The notes: generated by a model not told the origin, from the letters alone. DNA of 64,000 bases from Liopterus haemorrhoidalis (GCA_963971575.1 OZ020611.1:49733466-49797465), one strand, 5' to 3'. Counted from the stretch's first letter, positions 46,166 through 58,372 are shown. Program-made: numbers and translations.

Positions 46166-46258
46166 GGGCAAACCCGCAACACACAACAGACAGGTTGAAC
46201 ATCTGATTCAACCTGTATGTTCGACCTGTTCAAGCTGTCTGTGTGTTGCGGTTTGCGT
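46166..46258. repeat. imperfect inverted repeat
   Basis: GCAAACCCGCAACACACA with ACAGACAGGTTGAACA mirrors TGTTCAAGCTGTCTGTGTGT with TGCGGTTTGC. Another inverted pair, GGTTGAACATCTGATTCAAC, sits at the centre. Probably a small foldback MITE. Confidence 0.6.
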
Positions 46259-47199
46259 TTTTTTGGCCGAATTTTGATGAACTGTAACGAATCGGTTAGA
46301 ACGCTGGAATGATAGACCAAACTTTCACAAATCACCCGTCGCAAGAATTTCTTTAAAAGAGGGGTTGCCATCGTTTTTTGGTTTTTTTTGCAAGGTATTT
46401 TAAAAATAAATCTTTTTAAGAATTCAGATAATAAAATAAAATAAGTAACTTTACGTTACACCACGTATCTTTAGAAATATATTTTTAAATGGTTCATTGT
46501 TCAAGAAGACATTTGTTCAGAGTTATTGCTTAATAACTTTGAACACTATCATCCCCTTGAACAAAAGGGTTTTTCCTAGAAATGTTTTATAAAAACTCCT
46601 GTCTCTCTGAAGAGGGGATCAGAACGTACTCGCTCCGGTTAACTTAAACATCTAAGTTGTTGAATTCGTAGAGGCACTGTGTCGACATTCTGGTGGTCTA
46701 TCCGATTCCCTTTGTTTTATCTTATCATTATTTTCATATATATACATTTTAATCTTTTAAAACCAGTTGTAAATATTACTTTTATTAAATCAAATTCATT
46801 AATTTTAAACCGTCTTACTTAACGTGTGCAAACCTTCACCTTTTAAGAACTTAAGTGAACAGCTAAGATCCAGACTAATTACAAGACGCCTGATCAGTCG
46901 GTTGGTAAGTACAATAATACATATCATTTAATTCACATATCGTAATGATGAACCCTGGTTAACACTCACGCCTACTACCCGAACTCCTTTACTCAGAAAT
47001 CTCATTTCAGTTTGAGATCAGACTTTATATATAATATCACAGGCTCGGTACCTAGTGGACATTAAATGGTACGTTGTAAAGTAACGTATCGGGCTCGCTA
47101 CAGAACTTTAACTCTGATCTGATCTAGTGGCGGATTTATCATGAAGCTGATGAAATTTGAACTTTAAGACCCCGAACACTAAAGTCGCCTCTAGGTCAT

Positions 47200-47867
47200 A
47201 AAAAAAATATATTTTTATTAAATTTATAGGCGGTTTTCTCGACTGTTGCTACGGACCTGATCGTGCTATGGTCCATATTTTTACTACCGACCGCCAACAT
47301 ATATAAAGGAGGTATTGTGATCATACCGATTTTGACATTTCGAGATTTCGACGGATCTCCACGAATATAGGTCCCTAATAACGTCATGACTATTTTTAGC
47401 ATGAATATCTGTCTGTCTGTCTGCCCGTCCGTCTGTGTGTGTACACGTGCAGAGCAAATTCGGCTAAAAGGATTTTTATGAAACTTCATATTTAAGCTTT
47501 TGACATCAATGGCACGAGTTGATCAACTTTTGGTAAAAATCGTTTGACTAGAAATGGGAGTTTACTCGTGTCGATTTTAAGATTTTTGCTAATTTCAAAA
47601 ATTATTTAACAAAAGTTGCAATAAAAGCTGTAACTAAATTTTTTTTTTTTTTTTCGAAATTCTAAGTTAAGTATTATCCCTAACTCAAGTTGAAATCATT
47701 TGTTTTGTATGTTGTAACATACAAAAACAAATGAGTTAGGGAAAATTCTTACGTTAGCAAAAAAAATATTTGGCCAAGTTATTTCTACTCTGCTGTTAGA
47801 ATATATTTTATACAAGTACTTTGTGATGGCTGTCGGTCCTGTGGTGGCCACAGCTGATTTTTTTAAA
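47200..47867 (-). repeat. dispersed CTGTC-containing repeat, copy 1 (uninterrupted reference)
   Basis: On the - strand it runs from AAAAAAATCAGCTGTGGCC (47867) through GATCAACTCGTGCCATTGAT, ATGAAGTTTCATAAAAATCC, an ACAGACAGAC stretch, and CAAAATCGGTATGATCACAA to ACCTCCTTTATATATGTTGG. Homologous to 51509-52069 plus 53324 onward. A worn hairpin MITE (47662-47760) has inserted in it. Confidence 0.75.
47662..47760. mobile_element. worn copy of the hairpin MITE
   Basis: TTAAGTATTATCCCTAACTC with AAATCATTTGTTTTGTATGT and the complementary arm ATACAAAAACAAATGAGTTA with GGGAAAATTCTTACGTTAGC. A small deletion has shortened the right arm and the outer ends are blurred. Confidence 0.72.
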
Positions 47868-48413
47868 AATGTTTTTGATATTTAATTTAAGATCATTTAT
47901 TGATTTTTTTTTATTTAAAATAAGTATATTTAAGTTTACAACAAATATTTTAAATTCTTTTTTTTTTGCAGCCCTAAATATATTTTAAGCTCAGGCCTAA
48001 AAAACGTATATCCCATATTGAATAGACCGGACAAAAATATTGATTTAAAAAAAGAAAAAAATAATAAGAAGAATTAAACTTATTTATTTTAATTAGCTAC
48101 ATAATTTTAAACATTTCCTTGTTATTGAACAAACATCACTATCGTAGATGGCGTTGGTATCCAGCGGCCTAAAGAGTAAGCGATTCGGCCTGGGCCGAAA
48201 ACGATTGTCTTTTTGTGTAGTACTAGATGATAAAAAAAGAAGTTTTTGAAAACGTCGCCAAAAAAATATGCTTCCGTGACGTGCCTATCGTTCACGGAGC
48301 CCAAAATTCTGATAACTGACAACAACGGGTTTGGGACTACGATCTATAATCACTATTAGTACAATAACCGACAAAGAAACTAGGCAATAAAATCTAAATA
48401 ATAAAATTGGGTA

Positions 48414-48982
48414 GTAGAGTAGATTCAAATAGAGTTGAGTACATCAATAAAAGTGTGCAGAAACCATTTTTCATCTGGACGGGTCTAATTTACTTATAAT
48501 AGGGGTGTTAGTTTTGTTACTCATAGCCGTAGAAGTCTTGTATGAGTTAGGAGCTTCCAACGTGTTTATATAAAATATCTACATTATTAGAATACATCTA
48601 CAATCTAAAATCGTATTTTTTAATACGAATGTAAATTTTCATTTTGATTTTAAAAACAGTGTTTTACAAAATGCAGAAGCAATTAGTGGGACGTAAAGAA
48701 CAAGTGTTTCATAGTAAGAGCCGCGAAATTATTAATAATGTTATGCAGTTCATGAAGGAGGAAGCGACGGCCCCTAGCGCACTAAGGATAAGGGTGCCGA
48801 CGAGCTTGACTAAGGGCCGCCACATTGCGAAGGTGAGGACCTTTTTTTTTGCTCATCACTTGGATTTTGGGAAGTGAGGGCCACCTTTTTTTGCCAAGGG
48901 AGCCAAAACACAGTTTTGCCCCTAGCGCAAGTTTTCCTTACTGCGGCTCTACGTGTATCCTTCTCTATTTGAATCCACTCTA
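48414..48982 (+). mobile_element. inverted-repeat element with possible transposase N-terminus
   Basis: TAGAGTAGATTCAAATAGAG at the left mirrors CTCTATTTGAATCCACTCTA at the right. A short frame (about 48670-48835) reads MQKQLVGRKEQVFHSKSREI then INNVMQFMKEEA, which looks like the start of a transposase of an insect DNA element, but I cannot name the family. Part of the interior (GGTGAGGACC, TCACTTGGATTTTGGG) repeats motifs of the 45537 hAT MITE. Confidence 0.5.
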
Positions 48983-49539
48983 ATTTTTAAAATATAAAAA
49001 AGTATGCAGTCCGCCCGAGCTCCTGTAATTTGTATCGGGCCGATACTATCGGCTTCTCCCGTCTCTCGATGCTCCTGTAAGTAATGATGATAATATACGA
49101 AGAACTGACAGTACGCCTATGAGCATACATCTCTTTTCAAAACTAAACCATCTTCCTGGATTCTAGTTTTAACCTTAATATTTATTGTTTTTTGCTGATT
49201 TAACTACATTTATTTATTTAAAATTGTCATGTTAATTTCCCAGAAAACTGTTAATGAACGAAATGATAATATTTAGATAAAATAATCTGCTGTATGCTTT
49301 ATATCTACGTAACATATTTGAGTTTTAATATATGCACACAGTGCTTTAAAAACGACTTAAGTTAAATCTTAAGTCAATAATCCAAATCTATACATACAAA
49401 ATTTTCTCATGTAAATTGGATAATGTTCAATAGACCAGCAAATATTAGGATTCATATTTTACAGTAATTACAAAAAAAAATTGGATTTTTTTTATGGGTT
49501 TTTTGCGAAAAATGTCAAAAAACTTTTTTCCCCCATCCT

Positions 49540-49800
49540 ATTTCCCAGAGGGGTTAATTTAAAATACTGAAAAAATATCTCAATAATGTACATTGATTGA
49601 TGGGAACCGGAATAATACAACAGGATTTTTTGATCAAAATCATTTTTCGAAAAATATTAAAAATTGTGTCGTAGAAAAAAATAATTGTTTTAATTTATTG
49701 TGTGGCATTAAAAGAAAGCTCTTAAGTCATAGGTTAAGGAACGAAAAGTTATTTTTTAAAACGTCTTTATTTCAACAAAATTGTTAAGAAAACTCTTATA
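49540..49800. repeat. dispersed repeat related to 8690-9400, partial copy
   Basis: AATGTACATTGATTGATGG, CCGGAATAATACAACAGGAT and TTTTTTGATCAAAATCA are shared with 8690-8880 and, inverted, 62430-62500. Confidence 0.5.
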
Positions 49801-50427
49801 ACCCGCTGGGTTAAAATCAGTGACGGCTCGTGGCATTATTTTCTGGTGGGGCAAAAAGCTTTTTGATGGCAAACGCTTATCAAAGAGGTTTTTGAATGAA
49901 ATTTCCTTGAAATAACTTTGTTTTTTTTTTTATTTTCTTGGGAACTCGTTATAATTATTTCCGGTCTTGGTGGTCTTAAAGTTTTAAGTCTAATTTTTAT
50001 ATCGTAGGTTAAATTATTTTTGGAAACCAGTTTTAAAATTGAATCACGCTATTTTCACTCTCATTCATTTTTTAAATTTACTTATTTTTATTTTTTTCCA
50101 AAATTCGCCACTTACATAAAACACAATCACATAAACTTAAGAAAATGTAGCGAGTAATTTATTATCAAATACACTAATAAAACACTATTTTAATAATGTA
50201 ATTATTAAAATATCGAACATACATAACCTTCTAATAACGCAAAACTACAAACAAATGTCAAAATAAAGCACTCCTACTGATAACTAAAACTACGGACAAA
50301 ATATGTTTTGACCCCCTTGCAATGGCCGCTACAGGTTACCTACTATTGCTCGTCCTTCACCCCCGCTTGTACCCCGCACCTATACTCGTACAAAGATATA
50401 GTACATTTGCTCTTTTGCCCTGCCTGC

Positions 50428-50640
50428 AGTGGCGGCGGTAGCTCTTAAAATCTGGGGGGGCCAAAAAAATTTGGAGTAAAATTTGGGGGGATTTTTTTTT
50501 ATAGTTAACATATGAAAATACAAGCGATGACCTAAAAAAAAGGTCCTGACTTCTAAAATGTATTTTTCTCCAATCAATTCTGGGGGAGTCCAACTGGGGG
50601 CCAGAGCAACTTTTGGGGGGGGGGGCGACCCTCCTCCCAC
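50428..50640. mobile_element. relative of the 39818 hAT MITE
   Basis: CAGTGGCGGCGGTAGCTCTT at the left and CCCACTG at the right; GATGACCT, AAAAAAAGGTCCT and AATTCTGGGG agree with 39818-40204. No matching 8-mers at the flanks, so one end may be lost. Confidence 0.62.
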
Positions 50641-51508
50641 TGCAACTGCAACTTCGCAAAAAAGAAATGCGATAGAGAACTGCGGTTTAAATTTTTGATA
50701 TCTTGAAATCCTAATTGACTTGCAACAATATTTCGGAACAAACAAAAAAAAATTAAATTTTTAATTTTTTTTTTAAATTTTTTGTAATTTTGTTAAATTT
50801 TAACTAAAAAATGGTGACAGATAGAAATTAGCGGTTTGAATTTTTAAAATTCTACTACATTATTTAGTCTAAAAAAAATTTAGGCTTTACTAAACCAATT
50901 ATTAAGTTTTTTATGGGCAGTAATCCAAAACACTTGAAAATGGCAAAAAAACGAAAAAATCATAAGGGGTATACATTAAAAAAAGTGAATTTTCAGCAAA
51001 ACATTTTTTGATGCTGATTTTATAGAAAATTGGTACAAATATGTATTTTTGGTCATAGTTTAATAAAATTTGGGCAAGAGTTTTGGAATTATATAAAAAA
51101 AGTGACCTAAATCGACTCCAACTCAAAAACCAGGAAAGCTTGAATTTTTTAAATATATTTTTCATAATTCTCTCTAAAATTACCTTAAAACTATATTTTG
51201 GCTAAAATCGGGGTCAAAAAATTTTTAACCAAAATTTCTGAATTTCAGGAGAAAAAAATATTGACTAACTGGACGCAAACTAAAGCAGTATATTGTGCAG
51301 AAATGAGTAGTGGTTGAGTTTAATTCTCCAGATGGGCGAGAATGAGTGTTCTGAAGACCTAGTAAACTAGGGACTTTATTGACAAGAACAAAGCAAAATC
51401 ATCTACCGACTAGTGTTTCAACAATTCAACTAAATAATTTCTTGAAAATAAAATAAAGTTGTCGAATAATAATAAATTAATCGAGCAATTATTAATTAAT
51501 CGAAACCA

Positions 51509-52069
51509 AAAAAATCAGCTATGGCCACCACAGGACCGGCCGCCATCACAAAGTACTTGTATAAAATACATTCTAGCAGCAGAGTAGTTATTATTGTAAT
51601 AACGTATTATATTACGTTGACAATTTCATAATGCATATTTATAATTTTCGATACTCAAAGAAACGTACCTGCATACATACAAAAAAAAAATGTCTCAAAT
51701 AAAAGTTATTAGTTATTGTTATTTTAAAGTAACTTTGGTAATACATTTTTTCTAAATATTTTTCTGTTGTGAAATATTCGCAAAAATCTTAAAACCGACA
51801 CAAGCAAACTCCCATTTCTAGTTAACCGATTTTTACCAAAAGTAGATCAACTCGTGCCATTGATGTCAAAAGCTTATATATGAAGTTTCATAAAAATCCT
51901 TTTGGCGGAATTTGCTCTACACGTGTACACAGACCGACGGATAGACAGACAGACAAACCGACAGACATCATGCTAAAAATAATCAAAACGTTACGTAGGG
52001 ACCTCAATTCGTGGATATTCATCGAAATCTCAAAATGTCAAAATCGGTATGATCATAATACCTCACTAA
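51509..52069 (+). repeat. CTGTC-containing repeat, copy 2, left part
   Basis: Matches copy 1 (47200-47867, - strand) from AAAAATCAGCTATGGCC to ATCATAATACCTCAC, where a Harbinger element interrupts it. The copy resumes at 53324 with TTATATATGTTGGCGGACGG. Confidence 0.75.
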
Positions 52070-53323
52070 AGGCTCATTTACATTTAGATACAAGTATAAA
52101 GACTTGTATGAGATACAAGTCAAATTGACTTGTCGCGATACATCACCTCATACATGAGCTCATACAATTTGTATAATTTGACAAATCCATTGACATTTGC
52201 ACATACTTTCTGCTCATACTTGTATGAACAGACTTTTCCATATACTTGACTTGTATGAGCTGACAATCTGGTGGAAAGTTAGGTTATGTTTTAAAAGATA
52301 TCTCGCATTTGATTATTTTCAATAGTTTTTTTTTTACAAGTTAAATATATCTTTGTGGAACAAGAATAAAACTCTGTTATTAATTGGGAAAATCATAGCC
52401 AGTAATATCTGGGATGTAAAGTCGAAGGAGTAGAAAGATTTTAACAAAATAAAAGATATTTATGATAACATTTCTGAGGTGTTAAGTTGCATGGCTAAAG
52501 ATGTATAGACAAAATGACACAACATAAAAGTCACTATAGTCGAGACCTATCTAAAGTAGAAATCCTAGGTGCGTACATCAGTGATGCAAATGAGTCACCA
52601 GTTGCCAAGAACCGCAATGTAACAGCCAGTTGATCTGCAGGTGATATTGTCAACTGACAATAACTGAAGCGCCTCTAGTGAGATTTTTAGAAACTAAAGG
52701 TTGTAGGATAGTCGAGTTTGTGACAAGCATGGGAATATGTTCTTAGAAGTGGAAAGACAGTTAAAGACCATTTTAGAGTGTGTTCCCGTGTGTTTCAATA
52801 AATATCACATGAAGATACCATTGAACCTGTCAAAAATATCCTACCAAATTCAGCCATGATGTGAATGCAGTAGCGCCTCTATCGGTAGTGTCAGATGCCA
52901 ATAGCTTCTCGAAATCTTGTATCACTTTTAGAAATTAATGGAACCACCAACGTGAGTTCAAAATCAGCGACTCTCATTCTCACATAATTTTTGAAGCATG
53001 AACCATCTTCTAAAGTCAGTTCATTAATCAACATTGAGTAGGCTCCATGGGTTTCTCGGCGAGATAAAAAATATCGCTGCCACCATCTACGCTTTCCTTT
53101 TCGTGATTTTGACAGAAGTAATGCACATGTACTTAAATACAAAAAGGTCTCCTCGTCATCACTAGACATTTTTTGCGATTGTATGCGTGTATGCAAATGT
53201 AAAGAGAGCACAAAAATGACATGATTTTAGACTTGTATGTTGACTTGTATGATCATACTTGTATGAGCTCATACTTGTATCTCATACAAGTCCTCATACT
53301 TGTATCTAAATGTAAATGAGCCT
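52070..53323 (-). mobile_element. PIF/Harbinger element inserted in the CTGTC-containing repeat
   Basis: Ends AGGCTCATTTACATTTAGAT and ATCTAAATGTAAATGAGCCT, flanked by TAA (52067-52069) and TTA (53324-53326). Subterminal regions carry many copies of TACTTGTATGAG and its complement. The uninterrupted repeat at 47200-47867 gives the empty site (CCTCCTTTATATATG). Carries a transposase N-terminus relic. Confidence 0.92.
52891..53211 (-). pseudogene. PIF/Harbinger transposase N-terminal fragment
   Basis: Reads KGKRRWWQRYFLSRRETHGA, YSMLINELTLEDGSCFKNYV then RMRVADFELTLVVPLISKSD and TRFREAIG. This is the same region as in 7922-8400 (RWW...LRLEDxxxFxNFxRM...FExLL...ISKxDTxxREAI). The HTH and catalytic parts are missing. 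The 52400-52880 stretch is non-coding. Confidence 0.85.
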
Positions 53324-53370
53324 TTATATATGTTGGCGGACGGTAAAAATTACCCAAATCGGCTCTAACT

Positions 53371-53691
53371 CTAAAGTAGTAAAACTAAAACTAGTAAAGC
53401 ATGAATTAATTTTTTCTTTTTTTCATAATCTTCTATCATTGAGACTTGTAGTGTTATAAACAAAGTTTTGAAGGAGTATATTCTTATATTTGTGAGTCTT
53501 TTCTTAAGACTGTCAACATTCGCATTAGGCTCAATTTGTTTGTAAACATCTAAAAGTTTTGGCCACGCATTCTTCTTTTTGTTGCGCTCCTTAAAAATGT
53601 CCGACTTGACTTTCCACAGCTTGGGCAGTTCTCTTAATATATCAAAAAAATCGACCCAAATTTGAATATTTGAAATACTGGCCATATCCAA
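53371..53691 (-). pseudogene. MADF-domain (Myb/SANT-like) fragment
   Basis: WVDFFDILRELPKLWKVKSD then RNKKKNAWPKLLDVYKQIEP and VDSLKKRLTNIR match the MADF pattern (LPxLWxxxS...YxxRxxKxxAxxxLxxxYKxxxPxAxxxxxKKxxxxLR). After LTNIR the expected RTxFRKE helix is lost, probably by a frameshift. MADF proteins accompany Harbinger-type and other transposons as DNA-binding partners. Whether it belonged to the neighbouring Harbinger cannot be told: it lies outside its ends. Confidence 0.65.
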
Positions 53692-54249
53692 TTAACAGTA
53701 ATTGCACAAACAATAATAAAACAATAAAAACTGAGCAAATGGCAACGGACAGTAACCAAAAACAATTACAAACTTCTGCAACTTTACAGTACAACTCCAA
53801 TTTCACAACTGATGTTCATAACCTTGTTGTCAACTTCCCCACAGATGCTACAACAGGGTTGCCAATATAAAGCTCCGCCCACCAAATATCCAAAGTTTTT
53901 GATCTCAACTCAACTGTTGCTTCAACATGAAATGTCAACCAACAACCTGTCTACAGACGTTCAACATCTCCTTCAACATGGCAAGTGACAACAAGGTTGA
54001 CAACCAAGTTGATCGTCTATGGGCCCTTTTAAACCAGGATTCGAACATGCTAAAGCAAGCTATAAGGCATTTAATAATTTATGTTCTAGGGGGATGTTTC
54101 GGGATTAAAACTGTTTATTGAAAACTTAAAATATCTCCCTTATCATTGGCTTAATTATTAATTAATCGAAACCATAATAATCATATGATTAATCGATTAA
54201 CGGAAACAAAATAATCGTTTATTTCAATCATTCGATTAATCGTTTCCAT

Positions 54250-55524
54250 CTCTAAGCACTGGTACTCCAGATAGTGTGCTATATAATTCTAAATTCGACG
54301 ATTGTCAAACGTAGCGGTGTGTAGTAGTTGTAGAACAGTGTAGAACTAGTTCACCAAGGGCGTAGACAGAGGGCGGCCTGGGGTTTCATTAATTCATCTA
54401 TTAAGCATAATTTTTGTTAAATTTTTACCAACCATTATGAATCAACTCCAAAAATATACATGTAATTTAATTTTTAGTAATTATATAATAAATTTTAAAT
54501 GCACGAAACAAGCAAATTGCGTAAATATATTAAAAATTATGAATGAAATCTTGTTTAAACTATCATAAATGCTTTCCAGATTGACAAGTTACTAATAAAC
54601 AAACCTATAAAATGTGAATGTTTGGTTTAAGTGACATTATTAAATGATTTGAAATAGTAATAAGGTTTAAGTAATATTGTTTTGACAGTAGTTCAATTAG
54701 GACGCATGCGTAAGCAGAGTTGAATGAAATACTTGAACAGTGCACGCTTGATTTGTGTCGAGGAAAGACCTGTGATCGTGTATTGTGAAAGTTTATCAAA
54801 CCTTAACTTTGGGAGCAGCATTTATAAACATTTATGGTGTTGATTCAATAAATTACACGTGAAATCATTGTGAAAATTACAAAAAAAATTGTGAATTTAT
54901 GTGCTAATTACTCAGTTAATATGTTTTGAAAAATTTTGTGCTATTTTTTTATTGCCATTTTTGGAAATCCAGGGTCGAATTTTATTAAGGTGAATATAAA
55001 AGATTACATTTATACTCCAATTTTTTTTATCTTTCGCTTAATTATATGTTATCTTTTTGTTGTTGGTGCCTGTCAAATTTGAACTTGTTTTATTTTGTAA
55101 CCATGGTAACCGATGTTAAGTGATCTTACATCAACTCGTTAGTTGCCGCGAGGTTAGTTGCTTCTTAGAAAAACGTAATCTGGTAATATCTGGGTCATCG
55201 AGTTATCATTTATATTCATTTAATTTTCATTTTTATACATTATTATTAATTTAATTTCTACTTTCACATGTGAGGGAGTTAGAGGCCAAATGGTAGAAAC
55301 TATAAAGACTGATTTTGAGAAACTAAGTGTGCTGTTTGTTTTACATTAGGGTTGCCAGAAATATTCTGACCCCGACCGGAACATCATGATCGTGGGGAGA
55401 GGTACTTTTGATAGATGTTTCAGGTCAATAAATAGAGCCGGCCCGACGCAGGATATAACGGATGCATTGCATCCGGCGCCACTGGAAGGGGCGCCTTGCG
55501 CCAACCTCTCCTGGTGCAAAAGGG
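54250..55524. other. intergenic, no gene recognised
   Basis: The beginning (about 54150-54250) is rich in CGATTAATCG motifs and looks like the end of a worn transposon (GAGATGGAAACGATTAAT inverted). The rest shows no readable gene. 55434-55520 has GC-rich GGCCCGAC and GCATCCGGCGCC of a hAT-like fragment. Confidence 0.4.
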
Positions 55525-56290
55525 TATAATAATAATAATTTATTTATTGACCATAATACGAAATAAAACATTGTTTAAGTCAGTCATACAAGCAATACAA
55601 TACAAAGTACAAATACATGTTAATATGGCGCAAGATATTAGACAATAATTATTAGGGTAGTACCAGGGCCGCCCTAACCACAGTGCTAAATGGGCTATAG
55701 CCCCAGAGCGCAAGCCTTTTGGGACGGCAATTTTTATTTCCCCGTTTGCTATTCTGTGAATTTTCTTACGAAGAGGGGCGCATTATTTTTAGTAGCCCAC
55801 GGGCGCCGAATTTCTTAAGACGGCCCTGGGTAGTACAATAATATATGGTCTTAATATATGGATATAAAGAAATTTAAAATTTAACATTCAAAAATTCATC
55901 AGTCGAGTAGAATGGGTTTCTAATTAAAAATTCTTTTACAGTTTTCTTGATATTCAAAAAACACAGGACTGTATATTCCTCTGGCACAATTATAAACATT
56001 TTTATGCTGTAATAATTAGATGCATGCGTGATATAGTTAAACGTAAAATTTTTGGATATATGGTCTTTATGTCAAGTAGCATGCGAGTGCATTCTGACGC
56101 CAGTTGGTCATACATTTCTGTTTTTATAGGCATACAATATACACTGATAAATATAGAGAGAAGGTAATGCCATTATTTAGAATTCTTTAAATGCATTCTT
56201 ACAACCAGCTCTATAGTTATTTTTTGCTATAGTTCGAATAGCACGTCGTTGATTCTATCAGCTGAAGCAGAATGTCCCCAAGCTAAAAGG
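55525..56290 (-). mobile_element. non-LTR retrotransposon 3' region
   Basis: (TAA)n at 55526-55536, then sequence of the type ATTTATTTATTGACCATAATAC, AGTCATACAAGCAATACAA that recurs in LINE 3' ends, through TATTCGAATAGCACG-like and GAATGTCCCCAAGCT at about 56275. A small hAT MITE (55664-55828) interrupts it. No readable RT here. Confidence 0.5.
55664..55828. mobile_element. 165-bp hAT MITE with perfect 8-bp duplication
   Basis: CAGGGCCGCCCTAACC and AAGACGGCCCTG ends; GGTAGTAC flanks both sides (55656-55663, 55829-55836). Non-coding. The identical duplication suggests a rather recent insertion. Confidence 0.93.
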
Positions 56291-56304
56291 GCATAAGAAA
56301 TAAT

Positions 56305-57000
56305 AATAATAATAATATAATCTTTTATTTTAATTTTTTTACAATTTTTTACAATTTTTTTACAGTTTGTACATAATCATACATAATTTTATTATAAATA
56401 TAATGAATGATAGATAAGGATTTTTTATACAACAAAAAAAGAGTATATATATAGTAAATAAGTGAATGTATAGTAAATATGTGATTGAAATAGGGCATAA
56501 TTTGATATTAACATTATTTACTTTGAGACAGTATTAACCAGATTGCGAAAAAGAAATATAGTTTTGATCCCACTGAAGTGCAGGGTCAACATAAACACCC
56601 AGAAAAGTAACAGAAGAAGGATATGATCAAATTATGGTTTTTACAACTAATTAAAAGGTTTTGAGTTTTCGAATTATTTAGGGATAATTCGTTCGAAAGA
56701 AACCAGTCATTTACTTTTTCAATGATTATATTATTTTCATTTATTAAATTTAATGATAATGAATGAGAGATTATGGTGGTATCATCTGCATATAAAATAG
56801 AATCATTTTCAATGCAATTTGTGAAATCGTTTACGTAGATTAGAAATAGAAATTGTCCTAAAAAGGATCCTTGTGGAACACATTTTTCAACATTTAGCGA
56901 CTTATTATTAAAAATAACAAATTGTTTCCATTTGCTTAGATATGATTTGATAAGTGAGCAGCAAAGCCAATGGCGGCAAAGCCAAGGTTGTGACAAATTA
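56305..57000 (-). mobile_element. non-LTR retrotransposon fragment with RT core
   Basis: On the - strand about 56960-56620 reads SYLSKWKQFVIFNNKSLNVE then KCVPQGSFLGQFLFLIYVND, FTNCIENDSILYADDTTIIS and EKVNDWFLSNELSLNNSKTQ. QGSxLGxxLFLIYVND and YADD are reverse transcriptase motifs of Jockey/CR1-type elements. The 3' end has a (TTA)n-type tail at about 56309. The 5' part and endonuclease are missing. Confidence 0.88.
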
Positions 57001-57325
57001 TGAAAGAAAAAAAAAAAATCCGTGCAATAACCCGAGTAAAAATATCTAATATTTGAAGCGAAGTCGTACAACGGTCACCGTTTGAATGTTTATAATGAAA
57101 TTCTGTTAAGTCCGAGTTTTTCCGCCAAACGGATGGCGTTTGACCGTTGTAAACCTCAGCTATAGCTGAGGCTTAATAATTATCACTTCAGACGGCCGCT
57201 GTACGTAGAGTGTATGACTGTTTTCATCTTTAGCTTAAAATTTGGGCTCCGTATGCCTATGTGTACGAACTTAAAGGTTTTTGAAGAGTCATTTAGCAGC
57301 AGTTGTTTTTTCGTCCATCCGTCGG

Positions 57326-57378
57326 TCTGTCTGTCTGTCTATCTGTCTGTCTGTCTGTCTGTCTGTCTACCTGTCTGT
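57326..57378. repeat. (CTGT)n microsatellite in a dispersed repeat
   Basis: GTCTGTCTGTCTGTCTATCT and on for about 50 bp. Flanks (GTAGCCAAACGGCTGAACAT) match, inverted, 62796-62815 (TTTAGCCGTTTGGCTACAAT), so both belong to one repeat family. Confidence 0.85.
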
Positions 57379-57890
57379 ACGGTAGATATTGTAGCCAAAC
57401 GGCTGAACATAGAAAGCTGATATTTGGTATGTTTATACAACCCTTTGATTCACATATAGGAACTATAGAGAGTTCAAAGAAACAAATCGCGGAAAAAATA
57501 TAAACAAATACGTATTTAATGAAAAAATAGTTTAGTTTTTAATTTTGAGTTGGCTATCAAATGAAACCAACAAATTTTTATTTTTGAAAAATCAAATTTA
57601 TTTATGAGTTTTTCACCAGAAAAGTTGATCTAAAAATCTTTAAAAAATTCTCAATAATGTACATAGATTAGTTTATGGACAAATATCGATTTTTTTGTGT
57701 CGTTGAAAACATATATGCAAGGGTCAGATCTAGTTCTTGGACGTCCATTGTAATATGTTACGATAGTAACGATAACATAATGACATATATGTGACAGATT
57801 GTACATAGACGTAGTAATAAATGCTTATATGTGCTTGGATTTGTGTGTTTTAATTGATATTATCATAAATGCTATAAAGCGTTCTATCAT

Positions 57891-57893
57891 ATA

Positions 57894-57958
<65 letters not shown>
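57891..57958. repeat. (TA)n microsatellite
   Basis: About 65 bp of uninterrupted TA, with a shorter (TA)n near 58000-58018. Frames through it give meaningless Ile/Tyr runs. Confidence 0.95.
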
Positions 57959-57963
<5 letters not shown>

Positions 57964-58372
57964 TTAATATATAATATAAACAGACGCAACTTTCTGATTA
58001 TATATATATATATATATATTTAATATATTGTTTCATATCAATAGAAAGCTCTCGGGACGTAGATTAAGATCGAAAAGTAGTTTTTTTAAATTCCTTTATT
58101 TTAACACGATTTTTGCAGAAAATGTGATACGTAAACTTTTATCCCACACCTTATAATCAAGGGAGGCTAATTCAAAAATCTGAATAATTCACGTGAATAT
58201 TAACCGGAATAGTACTCTGGAGCCTTGGGATGGAAGCATGTAAATTATACTTTCAAAAGTTATCGAAATTATAAAATGTTATAATCATTTTTAATACGTA
58301 TCCCTAATTTGACATCACTTACTTAATACCTAAAAAAACCTTAAAAATTTTTAAAATACATTATTTACTTTA

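Noticed and set aside
47196..47489. 97-codon ORF on the - strand, similar to the ORF at 51880-52128 on the + strand
   Set aside because: Similarity reflects two copies of a non-coding dispersed repeat; the frame crosses the ACAGAC run and breaks in the second copy at the Harbinger insertion.
49825..50345. Possible hAT element beginning CAGTGACGGCTCGTGGC
   Set aside because: No mirrored right end or 8-bp duplication was found.
57214..57503. ORFs rich in SVCLSVCLS
   Set aside because: Translation of a (CTGT)n microsatellite.
57799..58023. ORF rich in IYIYIY
   Set aside because: Translation of a (TA)n microsatellite.
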